A program made the translations under genes and the position numbers. A DNA stretch of 35,042 bases from Glycomyces lechevalierae. GTDB taxonomy: Bacteria; Actinomycetota; Actinomycetes; Mycobacteriales; Micromonosporaceae. Below the pieces are notes generated by a model. The model was not told the origin of the DNA. It worked only from the letters and a program-made list of their open reading frames with translations, and searched no databases. Shown one piece after another: positions 1-8,238 of the stretch; the stretch's first letter is position 1; each line of letters opens with the position of its first letter. The DNA is taken from assembly GCF_027622945.1 (NCBI RefSeq), contig NZ_JAPZVQ010000001.1, forward strand, positions 685,927 through 720,968, in the 5' to 3' direction.

Positions 1-75
1 CCCCCCCCCCACCCCCCCCCCCCCCCCCCGCGGGGGGGGCCCGGGCCCCCCGCCCCCCCCCCCCCCCCCGCCCGA
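1..75. other. Low-complexity poly-C/poly-G contig end
   Basis: The first 75 bases are almost only C and G in long homopolymer runs, with no coding or regulatory structure I can support. The downstream gene starts immediately after with a normal ribosome binding site. A matching C/G run occurs at the other end of the window, so this is probably a sequencing or assembly artefact at a contig end rather than biology. Confidence 0.75.
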
Positions 76-90
76 CCCTTGAGGAGCGAC

Positions 91-1050
91 ATGACCCTTC
101 TCGCGGCCCCGCCCGCGCCGCCGCACGCACCGCCCCGCGGTCGCCGCAGGCGGCGCCTCGGCGACCTCGTCCGGTACCGGTGGCTGTTCGTCCTGATGCT
201 GCCCGGCCTGGTGTACTTCGCACTGTTCCGCTTCTGGCCCATGTGGGGCGCGCGGATCGCGTTCAAGAACTACATCCCGTTCCTCGGCATCGACGGCAGC
301 GAATGGGTGGGCCTCGCCCACCTCCGGGAGTTCCTGTCCAACCCGGACTTCCCGCGCCTGCTCGAGAACACGCTCATCGTCGCCGGGCTCAGCCTGTTCA
401 TCGCGTTCCCGCTCACCATCGTGCTCGCACTGCTGCTCAACGAACTCCGGCTCCAGATCCTCAAACGCACCGTGCAGACCCTCGTCTACATCCCGCACTT
501 CCTGTCGTGGACCGTCGTCGTCTCGATCACCGCGCTGCTCTTCGCGATCGGCACCGGTCCGCTGTGGACGTTCTTCGGATGGCTCTTCGGCACGGACGCG
601 AACATGCTCGCCGACCCCGACTGGTTCCGGCCGCTCATCCTCATGCAGGAGGTCTGGAAGAACACCGGCTGGGGCACCATCATCTTCCTCGCCGCCCTCG
701 CGGGCGTCGACCAGGAGCAGTACGAGGCCGCGATCATCGACGGCGCGGGCCGCTGGCAGCGGGTCTGGCACATCACGCTGCCGTCGATCATGCCCACGAT
801 CGTCGTGCTCCTCATCCTCCAGACCGGGCAGATCCTCAACACCGGGTTCGAGCAGATCTACCTGATGTCCAACTCCCTCAACCGGACCGTGGCGGACGTG
901 TTCGACACCTACGTGTACTTCGCGGGCATCGAGCAGGGCGCGTACAGCTACGCGACGGCCGTGGGCCTGTTCAAGGCCATCGTCGGGCTCGTGCTCATCT
1001 TCGGCACCAACTGGCTCGCCAAGCGCTTCAACCAGCAGGGGATCTTCTGA
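91..1050 (+). CDS. CUT1 carbohydrate ABC transporter permease (LplB/YesP-like)
   Basis: Inner-membrane subunit of a sugar ABC importer of the CUT1 class, which takes up oligosaccharides with a lipoprotein binding protein and a shared MsmX/MsiK-type ATPase. The 319-aa protein has an arginine-rich cytoplasmic N-terminus, about six hydrophobic segments, and the EAA loop (EAAIIDGAGRW... near residue 215) that docks the ATPase. ATG at 91 is chosen over an in-frame TTG at 79 because GAGGAG at 81-86 lies four bases upstream of the ATG. The stop overlaps the next gene's start by one base (TGATG), indicating translational coupling. The downstream neighbours (acetylesterase, DUF1961, exo-lyase) suggest that the substrate is a rhamnogalacturonan fragment; this is inference. 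The partner binding protein is not in the window and probably lies upstream of the left edge. Confidence 0.93.
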   Translation: MTLLAAPPAPPHAPPRGRRRRRLGDLVRYRWLFVLMLPGLVYFALFRFWPMWGARIAFKNYIPFLGIDGSEWVGLAHLREFLSNPDFPRLLENTLIVAGLSLFIAFPLTIVLALLLNELRLQILKRTVQTLVYIPHFLSWTVVVSITALLFAIGTGPLWTFFGWLFGTDANMLADPDWFRPLILMQEVWKNTGWGTIIFLAALAGVDQEQYEAAIIDGAGRWQRVWHITLPSIMPTIVVLLILQTGQILNTGFEQIYLMSNSLNRTVADVFDTYVYFAGIEQGAYSYATAVGLFKAIVGLVLIFGTNWLAKRFNQQGIF

Positions 1051-1934
1051 TGGCCTCGTCCACGCACAAGCGGTTCAACACCCGCGCCGGGCGCGCCTTC
1101 GACGTGCTCAACGTCGTCCTCCTCACGGGAGTGGGGCTGCTCGCGATCCTGCCGTTCGTGTACGTGCTCGCGGGCTCCTTCGCGACCGAACTCGAGATCA
1201 CGACCCGGCCGTTCTTCCTGTGGCCCGACGACTTCACCACGACCTCGTACGAGTCGATCCTGTCCTCGGACGTGATCCTGCGGGCCTTCGTCACCACGGT
1301 GGCCGTCACGGTGGTCGGCACGCTGATCCAGCTCGGGCTCACCGTGCTCCTCGCCTACCCGCTGTCGAAAGTAGACCTCCCCGGGCGGCGCACCGTGCTC
1401 AGCCTCGTCGTGTTCACGATGGTCTTCAGCGCCGGCATGATCCCCACGTTCCTCGTGGTCAAGGACCTCGGCCTCCTGGACACCTACTGGTCGCTGATCC
1501 TGCCGGCCGCCATCAACCCGTTCAGCCTCATCATCATCAAGAACTTCTTCCAGCAGCTCCCCAGCGAGCTCGAGGAGTCCGCGAAGATCGACGGCGCGAA
1601 CGAGCTGCAGGTGCTGCGGCACGTCGTGATCCCCCTGTCCAAGCCCGTGCTCGCCACGTTCGCGCTGTTCTACGCCGTCGGCATCTGGAACGACTACCTC
1701 TCGCCGCTGCTCTACCTCAGCGACACGGGCAAATGGACGCTCCAGATGATCCTGCGGCAGGTCACGGCCGCCGCGTCCCTCTCTGCGGACGAACTCAACT
1801 CCGACGTGCCGCCGCCCGCCCAGGGCATCAAGTTCGCGGTCGTCATCATCGCCACCATCCCGGTGCTCCTCGCATATCCGTTCCTCCAGAAGCACTTCGC
1901 AAAAGGCATGCTCATCGGAAGCGTGAAAGGCTGA
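1050..1934 (+). CDS. CUT1 carbohydrate ABC transporter permease (LplC/YtcP/YesQ-like)
   Basis: Second permease of the same importer, 294 aa, forming a heterodimer with the preceding protein. It has the usual N-terminal membrane span (residues about 22-45), further spans, an EAA loop (EESAKIDGANE...) followed by VIPLSKP, and the family's typical C-terminal ending GMLIGSVKG. The start is the ATG overlapping the previous stop. The acetylesterase gene begins two bases after this stop, so the genes are tightly coupled in one operon. Specificity cannot be read from the permease itself; the operon context suggests rhamnogalacturonan oligosaccharides. Confidence 0.93.
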   Translation: MASSTHKRFNTRAGRAFDVLNVVLLTGVGLLAILPFVYVLAGSFATELEITTRPFFLWPDDFTTTSYESILSSDVILRAFVTTVAVTVVGTLIQLGLTVLLAYPLSKVDLPGRRTVLSLVVFTMVFSAGMIPTFLVVKDLGLLDTYWSLILPAAINPFSLIIIKNFFQQLPSELEESAKIDGANELQVLRHVVIPLSKPVLATFALFYAVGIWNDYLSPLLYLSDTGKWTLQMILRQVTAAASLSADELNSDVPPPAQGIKFAVVIIATIPVLLAYPFLQKHFAKGMLIGSVKG

Positions 1935-1936
1935 CC

Positions 1937-2638
1937 ATGATCCACCTCGCCGGCGACTCCACCCTCGCCCCCACCGACAACGGCGCCAGCTCCGGCCACC
2001 CCGACCTGCCCCTCCTGGGCTGGGGCGACGAACTCGCCGCGTTCCTCGACGAACCCGTGACCAACCGCGCCTTCGGCGGCGCCACCACCCTGAGCTTCCG
2101 CGAGCGGGGCAACTGGAAGCTCATCACCGACGAGCTGCAAGCGGGCGACACCGTCGTCTTCGGCTTCGGCCACAACGACCAGAAGGATCCCGAGACGCTC
2201 GCCGCCGAAGGGGGCTACCGCGAGCGCCTGACCGCCTTCATCGAGGAGGTCCGCGCGGCCGGCGCGAAGCCGGTGCTCACCACCAGCGTCGAGCGGCGCA
2301 TGTTCCTTCCCGATGGGGCCCTTCGGCATTCGCACGGGCCCTACCCGGCCGAGGTCCGCCGCCTCGGCCATGAACTCGACGTGCCGGTGATCGACCTCAA
2401 CGCCTTCACCCGCTGGCTCTACGCCTGGCTCGGCGAGCACGACTCGGCCGCGCTCTTCGTCCACGGCGAGGCCGCCAAGCGCGGCATCGAGGTGAGCGCC
2501 GACCTCAAGAAGGACAACACGCACTACACGACCGCCGGGGCCGCCGCCGTCGCGCGATTCGTCGCCGAAGGGCTCCGCGCCCTCCGCGGCGACGGCGGCG
2601 ACGCCGCCCCCGCCGGACTCGAGATGGTCCGCAGATAG
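1937..2638 (+). CDS. Rhamnogalacturonan acetylesterase, SGNH hydrolase (CE12-type)
   Basis: Esterase that removes acetyl groups from rhamnogalacturonan, opening the backbone to lyases. The 233-aa sequence shows the SGNH blocks: GDSTLA at residues 5-10 with the catalytic serine, the block III motif GHND with the oxyanion Asn, and DNTHY near the C-terminus supplying the Asp-His pair. I see no signal peptide, so it should act in the cytoplasm on imported fragments, as proposed for YesT and RhgT of B. subtilis. It starts two bases after the permease and ends two bases before the next gene. The GDST rather than GDS-L form and the DxxH placement match the rhamnogalacturonan acetylesterase family; the exact substrate is inferred from the family and the neighbours. 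Confidence 0.88.
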   Translation: MIHLAGDSTLAPTDNGASSGHPDLPLLGWGDELAAFLDEPVTNRAFGGATTLSFRERGNWKLITDELQAGDTVVFGFGHNDQKDPETLAAEGGYRERLTAFIEEVRAAGAKPVLTTSVERRMFLPDGALRHSHGPYPAEVRRLGHELDVPVIDLNAFTRWLYAWLGEHDSAALFVHGEAAKRGIEVSADLKKDNTHYTTAGAAAVARFVAEGLRALRGDGGDAAPAGLEMVRR

Positions 2639-2640
2639 AC

Positions 2641-3294
2641 ATGTACCGCAACGCGCTCACCGCCCCCGCGGACCTCGACGGCTGGATCGCCGAAGGGCCC
2701 TGCGGCGTCGAGCACCGGGACGGCGGGCTCGTGCTCTCCAGTACCGCCGATGAAACCGCGCTGGTCGCCGCCGGGCGCGGCGACCACGCCCACTTCACCC
2801 TGTGGTGCCCGGAGGTCTTCCCGGCCGACGTCGAGATCTCCTGGGACTTCAAGCCGCTCAACGGCGAAGGCCTCGCCATGCTCTTCTTCGCGGCCACCGG
2901 CACCGGCGGGCGCGACCTCTTCGACCCGTCCCTCGCGACTCGTTCCGGGCACTACCCGCAGTACCACTCGGGCGACGTGTCCACATTGCACGTCTCGTAC
3001 CTGCGGCGCAAGTGGCCCGCCGAACGCCGCTTCCGCACCTGCAACCTCCGCAAGAGCCCCGGGTTCCGGCTCGTCGCCCAAGGCGCCGACCCGCTGCCCG
3101 GCCCCGAGGACGCCGACGGCCACTACCGCATCAGTGTCCGCAAGCTCGGCCCCGAAGTGCGCTTCGCCGTCGACGAGCTGGAGCTGTTCACCTTCCACGA
3201 CCCCGAACCATTGGGCGCCGGGCGCATCGGCTTCCGCCAGATGTCCCCGCTCAGGGCCCACTACCGCGACCTGGAAGTCAAGGAGCTGTCGTGA
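2641..3294 (+). CDS. DUF1961 family protein (YesU-like)
   Basis: A 217-aa protein of the DUF1961 family, which has a concanavalin/galectin-like beta-sandwich fold in its B. subtilis member YesU. Recognisable features are the WDFKP strand, the central GHYPQYHSGD segment, and the late GRIGFRQM stretch followed by a closing beta strand. There is no signal peptide, so it is cytoplasmic. The biochemical role of this family is not established to my knowledge; the consistent linkage to rhamnogalacturonan acetylesterase and lyase genes suggests binding or cleavage of pectin fragments. The start is two bases after the upstream stop, and its TGA overlaps the GTG start of the next gene (GTGA). Confidence 0.82.
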   Translation: MYRNALTAPADLDGWIAEGPCGVEHRDGGLVLSSTADETALVAAGRGDHAHFTLWCPEVFPADVEISWDFKPLNGEGLAMLFFAATGTGGRDLFDPSLATRSGHYPQYHSGDVSTLHVSYLRRKWPAERRFRTCNLRKSPGFRLVAQGADPLPGPEDADGHYRISVRKLGPEVRFAVDELELFTFHDPEPLGAGRIGFRQMSPLRAHYRDLEVKELS

Positions 3295-6077
3295 CCACCA
3301 TCGACATCCCGCTGCGCTGGCTCGACGACGCTGCGCCGGACCTCACCCTCGGCGGCGTCACCTGCGGCGTGCCACTGGCGGCGGGAGCCGTCACCGACCC
3401 GGAGCAGTTGGGCGTCCTCGACGCCTCGGGCGAGCCCGTGCCCGCGCAGACCTGGGCGCTCGCGACCTGGCCGGACGGCAGCGTGAAATGGGCGGGCATC
3501 GCCCTCGGCGCGGACCGCGAACCCTCGGATACGTATCGAGTCGTCAACGCCGCCAAGGCATCCAGCGCGGGCCCGAACGCGGTGTCGCACCCCGAAGGCA
3601 CCATTGAACCGGGGGCGCTGCAATCCCGACACACCCGACCCCGGGTGGCGGACTCGCAGGCCATGTCAGACCCTGCGGGCACCCTTGAACCGGGGGCGCC
3701 CGAACTCCGACACGCCCGACTCCAGGTGACGGCCCACCCCACCGGCCCCGGACTCGACATCGACACCGGCGCCTGCCGTGTCCTCATCCCCGGCGCCGGC
3801 CCGAACCTCGTCGGCTCCATCCAGATCCAAGGCACCGAGGTCGCCTCCGCCGGCCGACTCCTCTCCAGTCGCCAGACCCGCCCCGAGCCCGCCGCGCCCG
3901 ATCGGATCGAAGCCGTCGGCCACGTCACCGGCTGCGTCCTCGAACAGGCCGGGCCGCTGCGCGCCGTCGTCCGCCTCACCGGCACCCACCGCGACCGCGA
4001 CGGCCGCGAATGGCTGCCGTTCACCGTGCGCCTGGTCTTCGCCGCCGGGGCCTCGACCTTCCGGCTCGTGCACTCCTTCGTCTGGGACGGCGACCCCGAA
4101 CGCGACTTCCTCACCTCGCTCGGCCTGGCGTTCACCGTGCCGCTGCGCGAGGCCGCGCACGACCGCCACCTCCGCATCGCCGGAGCCGACGGCGGCTTCC
4201 TCCGCGAAGCCGTGCGGGGCCTCACCGGCCTGCGCCGCGACCCCGGACCCGAAGTGCGCGCCGCCCAACTCGAAGGCCGCCCCACGCCTCCCCCGGCCGA
4301 ATGGTCTGGCGGCGTGGAACGGCTCTCCAAATGGATCCCCGCCTGGGCCGACTACTCACTGCGCCAACTGAACGCCAACGGGTACACCCTCCACAAGCGA
4401 ACCAGCGCCAACCGCCCGTGGATCGACATCGCCCAAGGCACCCGCTCGGACGGGCTCGCCTACGTGGGCGACACGACCGGCGGCCTCGCCGTCGGGCTCA
4501 CCGGGTTCTGGCAGTCCCACCCCACCGGCCTCGACGTCCGCGCGGCCGACACCGACGCGGCCACCCTCACCACCTGGCTCTGGTCCCCCGACGCCGCCCC
4601 CATGGACCTGCGGTTCTACCACGACGGCCTCGGCCAGGAGGACTACGCCGACCAGCTCGACGCCCTCGAGATCACCTACGAGGACTACGAACCCGGCTTC
4701 GGCACCGCCCACGGCATCGGCCGCACCCACGAACTCACCGTGACCCCCTACCCCGCAACGCCACCCGTCGAAGCACTGGCCCGCCTCGTCCGCGGCACGG
4801 CCACCCGCCCGCAGCTCGTGCCCACCCCCGAGGCCCTGCACGCGGCCCGCGTCCTCGGTGACTGGGACCTCCCCGACCGCACCTCACCGCACCGCGCCGC
4901 ACTCGAGGACCGGCTCGACTTCCTCCTCGACTTCTATGCGGGCCAAGTCGATCAGCGCTCCTGGTACGGCTTCTGGAACTACGGCGACGTCATGCACGCC
5001 TACGACCCCGACCGCCACACCTGGCGGTACGACATCGGGGGCTACGCTTGGGACAACTCCGAACTCTCCCCCGACCTGTGGCTCTGGACCTCGTTCCTGC
5101 GCACCGGCCGCGCCGACGTCTTCCGCCTCGCCGAGCGCATGACCCGCCACACCGGCGACGTGGACGTGTACCACCGCGGCCCCTGGCAGGGCCTCGGCAC
5201 CCGCCACAACGTGCAGCACTGGGGCTGCAGCGCAAAGCAATTGCGCATCTCCACCCCCGCCTACCGCCGCTGCCACTACTTCCTCACCGGCGACGAGCAC
5301 ACCCGCGACCTCATGCTCGAACTGCGCGACTCCGACGCCACCTTCCTCGCCCTCGATCCCACCCGGAAGGTGCGGGCCGACGCCGCCGCCTACAAGCCCG
5401 AGCGCCGCGCGCTCGCGGTCGGCCTCGGCACGGACTGGAGCGCACTGGCGGCGACCTGGTTGGCGGACTGGGAGATCACCGGGAACGAGCGCTCGCGCGA
5501 CCGTCTCATCGGGACGATGCGCGACATCGGCGCCCTCCCTCGCGGCTTCTTCACCGGCGAAGCCCTCTACGACCTCGACACCGGCCGCTTCGACACGAAC
5601 CGCGACCGCGTCGACGTCTCCCACCTCTCGGCCGTGTTCGGCCTGGTGGAGGTGTGCAGCGAACTCGTGGCCCTCATCGACGCCGGCCAGATCGACGCCC
5701 CCGGTTTCCGCGAGGCCTGGCTCCAGTACTGCCGCCTCTACCTCGCGTCACCCGAAGAGCAGCGCGCGGAACTGGGCGCGGCTCCATCCGGCATCCACCT
5801 GGAGCAGGCCCATTCCCGACTGACCGCGTACGCCGCCAACCAGGCCGGGGACGACGCCCTCGCCGACCACGCCTGGCGGGCCTACTTCGCCGGAGGCGAG
5901 TTCATGGGAGAGGAGGCGTTCCAAGCGGTCCGCATCCTTCCGCCGCGCGTGCTCTCTCCAGTGGACGAAGCCCGGACCCTCTGGACGAACGACGCCGCCC
6001 AATGCGGCCTCGCGACGATCCAGAACCTGGCCCTCATCGGCCACCGACTCGCGAACGGGATGCCCAACGCGACGTGA
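3291..6077 (+). CDS. Exo-rhamnogalacturonan lyase family protein (PL26 / YetA-like)
   Basis: Large 928-aa protein resembling the PcRGLX/YetA group, whose fungal member is an exo-rhamnogalacturonan lyase (family PL26) that splits RG-I from the end by beta-elimination. The N-terminal part (about 1-85 and 150-300) is a beta-rich RIFT-barrel-like region with the segment WPDGSVKWAGI. The middle and C-terminal parts have many Trp/Tyr-rich blocks (WYGFWNYGDVMHAYD, YDIGGYAWDNSE, GPWQGLGTRHNVQHWG) typical of an alpha/alpha-barrel lyase. There is no signal peptide, so it is probably cytoplasmic. GTG at 3291 is chosen because it overlaps the preceding TGA and fits the family's N-terminus. Odd feature: residues about 90-146 form an insertion containing a duplicated module (see the repeat entry). 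Lyase activity is a family inference. Confidence 0.85.
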   Translation: MTTIDIPLRWLDDAAPDLTLGGVTCGVPLAAGAVTDPEQLGVLDASGEPVPAQTWALATWPDGSVKWAGIALGADREPSDTYRVVNAAKASSAGPNAVSHPEGTIEPGALQSRHTRPRVADSQAMSDPAGTLEPGAPELRHARLQVTAHPTGPGLDIDTGACRVLIPGAGPNLVGSIQIQGTEVASAGRLLSSRQTRPEPAAPDRIEAVGHVTGCVLEQAGPLRAVVRLTGTHRDRDGREWLPFTVRLVFAAGASTFRLVHSFVWDGDPERDFLTSLGLAFTVPLREAAHDRHLRIAGADGGFLREAVRGLTGLRRDPGPEVRAAQLEGRPTPPPAEWSGGVERLSKWIPAWADYSLRQLNANGYTLHKRTSANRPWIDIAQGTRSDGLAYVGDTTGGLAVGLTGFWQSHPTGLDVRAADTDAATLTTWLWSPDAAPMDLRFYHDGLGQEDYADQLDALEITYEDYEPGFGTAHGIGRTHELTVTPYPATPPVEALARLVRGTATRPQLVPTPEALHAARVLGDWDLPDRTSPHRAALEDRLDFLLDFYAGQVDQRSWYGFWNYGDVMHAYDPDRHTWRYDIGGYAWDNSELSPDLWLWTSFLRTGRADVFRLAERMTRHTGDVDVYHRGPWQGLGTRHNVQHWGCSAKQLRISTPAYRRCHYFLTGDEHTRDLMLELRDSDATFLALDPTRKVRADAAAYKPERRALAVGLGTDWSALAATWLADWEITGNERSRDRLIGTMRDIGALPRGFFTGEALYDLDTGRFDTNRDRVDVSHLSAVFGLVEVCSELVALIDAGQIDAPGFREAWLQYCRLYLASPEEQRAELGAAPSGIHLEQAHSRLTAYAANQAGDDALADHAWRAYFAGGEFMGEEAFQAVRILPPRVLSPVDEARTLWTNDAAQCGLATIQNLALIGHRLANGMPNAT
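3597..3728 (+). repeat. In-frame imperfect duplication inside the lyase gene
   Basis: Two related 51-base units start at 3597 and 3678 (81-base period, exactly 27 codons). Both contain the block ttgaaccgggggcgc and then diverge at a minority of positions. They encode GTIEPGAL...HTRPRV and GTLEPGAP...HARLQV at residues about 103-119 and 130-146. The stretch is polar and Pro/Arg-rich and sits between two beta-rich pieces of the N-terminal domain, so it looks like an inserted linker or a captured small repeat element. Confidence 0.8.
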
Positions 6078-6134
6078 GCGGCGGCTTCGCAGCCAACGGC
6101 TAGGGCAGGCGGATGCGCTAGGAAAGGGCGCGCC

Positions 6135-6584
6135 CTACGCCCGCTCCGCCGCGGGGAATCCGGTCATCTCGGCAAGCGCACGCCGCAGCGCCCCGACATC
6201 GGCGGACTTCAGGTCGGCCGTCAGGCTCGCGTCGATGTCAGCCGCGATCCGGCTGCAGGACTTGAGGAGTGCGGTGCCTTCCTCGGTGAGCGCCAGGACC
6301 TGGCGGCGACGGTCGTGCGGGTCCCGCTCCCGGGTGACGGCCCCGAGCCGCTCGAGCTGGTCGGTGAGGCTGACCAGGAGGCTCGGCGCCACGCCCATCG
6401 TCTCGGCCGCCTCCGCCTGCGACCGCGCGTCGCCGTTCGCGAGGAGCGCGAGGAGCCCCGCGTGCTTCGGCTTCAGGCCGAGCGGCGCGATCCGGGCCGC
6501 GAACAGGTCGGAGACGGTGGTGCCGAGCACCCCGAGCTGGAACGCGAGCGAAGAGGTCAGGTCGTCGGGCCGTTGCTTGGACAT
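6135..6584 (-). CDS. MarR family transcriptional regulator
   Basis: Winged-helix repressor-type DNA-binding protein of 149 aa, the usual MarR length. The recognition helix region is SQAEAAETMGVAPSLLVSLTDQLERLG and the wing carries RERDPHDRRRQVLALTEEG, the conserved DxRDRR-type signature. The N- and C-terminal helices would form the dimer interface. It is transcribed away from the small membrane-protein gene at 6608, with only 23 bases between the start codons, so the two promoters must overlap. MarR proteins commonly control a divergent neighbour and themselves; that is the likely arrangement here. The ligand is unknown. Its stop lies 58 bases from the convergent lyase stop. Confidence 0.92.
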   Translation of the reverse strand: MSKQRPDDLTSSLAFQLGVLGTTVSDLFAARIAPLGLKPKHAGLLALLANGDARSQAEAAETMGVAPSLLVSLTDQLERLGAVTRERDPHDRRRQVLALTEEGTALLKSCSRIAADIDASLTADLKSADVGALRRALAEMTGFPAAERA

Positions 6585-6591
6585 GAGGGCG

Positions 6592-6625
6592 ATGATACAT
6601 TAGAAAAATGATTCACACTATGAAT
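6592..6625. promoter_or_regulatory. Overlapping divergent promoters and candidate MarR operator
   Basis: The AT-rich island has TACATT at 6596-6601 facing right and TATCAT (complement of 6592-6597) facing left. Each lies about 7 bases from the expected start codon, which suggests leaderless transcripts. An inverted repeat ATTCA-N5-TGAAT covers 6611-6625, over the beginning of the rightward gene. The AT content is unlike the surrounding DNA. Operator function is inferred from position and symmetry. Confidence 0.5.
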
Positions 6626-7006
6626 GATTCTAGTGCCGCATCGATTCCGAACGTGCGCCTGCTCCGGATCGCCTTGGTCCTCAACGTGGTGCTCGCCCTC
6701 GGTACCGCAGTCTCCGCGGCGCTCGCGCTGTGGCGTCCCGAGCTGCTGCTCGATGGCGCGCCGATCGGCGCGGGCACTGCGTTCTACGCGGCGGCCTACG
6801 CCGTACGCGCGATCCCGCTCGGGGCCGCAATCGCGTTCCTCGCCGCGACGGGACGACTGCGCCCGCTCGCGCCACTGCTCCTCATCGGAGCGGCCGCGCA
6901 ACTCGGCGACCTCGCGATCGCCGCCGCGGTCCAGAACCCGGGCATGGCGGTCGGCTCGGCGCTGTGCGCCGCCGGGCACCTCTTCGGGTGGCGGGTCCTG
7001 CGCTGA
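6608..7006 (+). CDS. Small four-helix membrane protein, unknown function
   Basis: A 132-aa protein with about four hydrophobic segments (residues roughly 18-42, 52-72, 78-98 and 103-128) separated by short loops, and an N-terminal polar leader. I do not recognise the family with confidence; the size and layout resemble small DUF4267/DoxX-like integral membrane proteins. The start could be ATG 6608 or ATG 6620; no clear Shine-Dalgarno precedes either, and a -10-like TACATT at 6596-6601 would give a leaderless message beginning near 6608. Divergence from the MarR gene suggests that it is the regulator's target. Confidence 0.7.
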   Translation: MIHTMNDSSAASIPNVRLLRIALVLNVVLALGTAVSAALALWRPELLLDGAPIGAGTAFYAAAYAVRAIPLGAAIAFLAATGRLRPLAPLLLIGAAAQLGDLAIAAAVQNPGMAVGSALCAAGHLFGWRVLR

Positions 7007-7045
7007 GACCCCGGCAGCGAAGCGAGCGGCTGGTCTCCTTCGAGG

Positions 7046-7636
7046 TCACTTCCGCACGGGATAGCAGAGGTGCACCGCGCGCTTGCCCTGGACGACCCTC
7101 GGGTCGTCCAGGACGAGATGACCGGTGTCCAGCACCGAGAAATACGGGATGCCCTCGCCGAAGAGCACCGGCACGAGGCTCACGCACACCTCGTCGACCA
7201 GGCCGAGCGCGAGCGCCTGCTGCGTCACGTTCGCGCTGGCGATGGTGATGTCCTTGTCTCCCGCGATCTGCCCGGCACGCTTGATCGCGGCCGCCACGCC
7301 GTCGACGAACGTCGTGTTGGGCCAGCGCTCGGCGGCGTCCTCGGGCGGGTGATGGGTGACCACGACGACCGGGGCGTCCACCGGGTGCTTGTCCCCCCAG
7401 CCCTCGGCGATGTCGAAGAGGCGGCGGCCGACGACCACCGCCCCGCAGTCGTCGATGAGCTCCCGCAGGAACGAGGCGCTGGCGGCGTCCACAGAGAACT
7501 CGGGAATGTACTCGTTCGGCGTCGGGATGGTGACGTCCCCGGCCTCGTACCACTCGAACAACTCGCCGATCTGGTCGTCCGGTTGCGCGATGTACCCGTC
7601 GAGCGACATGGTCATGTGGCTTCGAACTGTGCTCAC
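7046..7636 (-). CDS. Dihydrofolate reductase / RibD C-terminal domain family protein
   Basis: NAD(P)H-dependent reductase-like protein of 196 aa with the RibD C-terminal (DHFR-like) fold. The N-terminal MSLDGYIA motif, VVVGRRLFD, the nucleotide-binding DITIASANVTQQALALGLVDEV stretch and LFGEGIPYF near the C-terminus are all hallmarks. Members of this paralogous family are rarely true folate or riboflavin enzymes; the substrate is unknown. The GTG start at 7636 is chosen because GGAGAGG lies seven bases upstream. A downstream in-frame ATG at 7615 is less well placed. It is convergent with the membrane protein gene ending at 7006. Confidence 0.88.
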   Translation of the reverse strand: MSTVRSHMTMSLDGYIAQPDDQIGELFEWYEAGDVTIPTPNEYIPEFSVDAASASFLRELIDDCGAVVVGRRLFDIAEGWGDKHPVDAPVVVVTHHPPEDAAERWPNTTFVDGVAAAIKRAGQIAGDKDITIASANVTQQALALGLVDEVCVSLVPVLFGEGIPYFSVLDTGHLVLDDPRVVQGKRAVHLCYPVRK

Positions 7637-7743
7637 GTCGGTTCCTCTCCGTCAAGCGCGACGGCGCTGCCCGCCATCATAAGTAGCGACGAGGCGAACG
7701 AGCGCCATTCATCGATGGACGGCCCGGCGGAATCGGGGCGGCG

Positions 7744-8151
7744 CTACATCGACCCGATCACCAGTGCCATCGCGAGGAACAGCACCAGTTGACAGGCGTT
7801 GTTCAGGAGGGTGAGCGCCCGGGGCTTCAGCTCGAAGGCGTTGTGCTGCAGCAGCGTGGTCGCCGAGAGCGTCGCCCACGCGACGAGTCCGACGACGAGT
7901 GCCGGCCACACCGAGTCGTCGTCGAAGGCCTTCGAGGCGATCGCGACGCCGAACGCCAGACCGAGCGCCGTCAGGGCGTTCGAGACGGCCAGCAGCATCA
8001 TGTTCCGCTTGCGGGCCTTCGCGGATTCGGCCGGAGCGATGCCGGTCAATCGCGCCCAGGCGGGCCCGAAGGCCTTGCCGTACCAGACGGCCGCCACGAC
8101 CATCCCGACCGCGAACGCGATCAGCGCAGCCCACCAGTTGATCTCCACCAT
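7744..8151 (-). CDS. DUF1761 family membrane protein
   Basis: A 135-aa integral membrane protein with four predicted helices (residues about 6-26, 50-75, 82-102 and 110-133). The N-terminus INWWAALIAF...AAVWYGKAFGPAW is typical of DUF1761, where a W-Y-G-x-x-F-G-x-x-W pattern is conserved. No function is known for the family. The gene stands alone, 107 bases downstream of the reductase start region and 87 bases from the NTF2-like gene. Confidence 0.82.
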   Translation of the reverse strand: MVEINWWAALIAFAVGMVVAAVWYGKAFGPAWARLTGIAPAESAKARKRNMMLLAVSNALTALGLAFGVAIASKAFDDDSVWPALVVGLVAWATLSATTLLQHNAFELKPRALTLLNNACQLVLFLAMALVIGSM

Positions 8152-8238
8152 GCGGCTCCCCCGATCCCACGAACGACACGGACCCGGTCGATCAAAGCGA
8201 CCGCGCCGGGGAAAGTCCAGCGCCCGCCCCGGCGCTCG

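Noticed and set aside
6125..6136. AGGGCGCGCCCT palindrome between the lyase and MarR genes as a terminator
   Set aside because: It has no loop bases and no T-tract, and overlaps the MarR stop; it is probably just a GC-rich self-complementary stretch.
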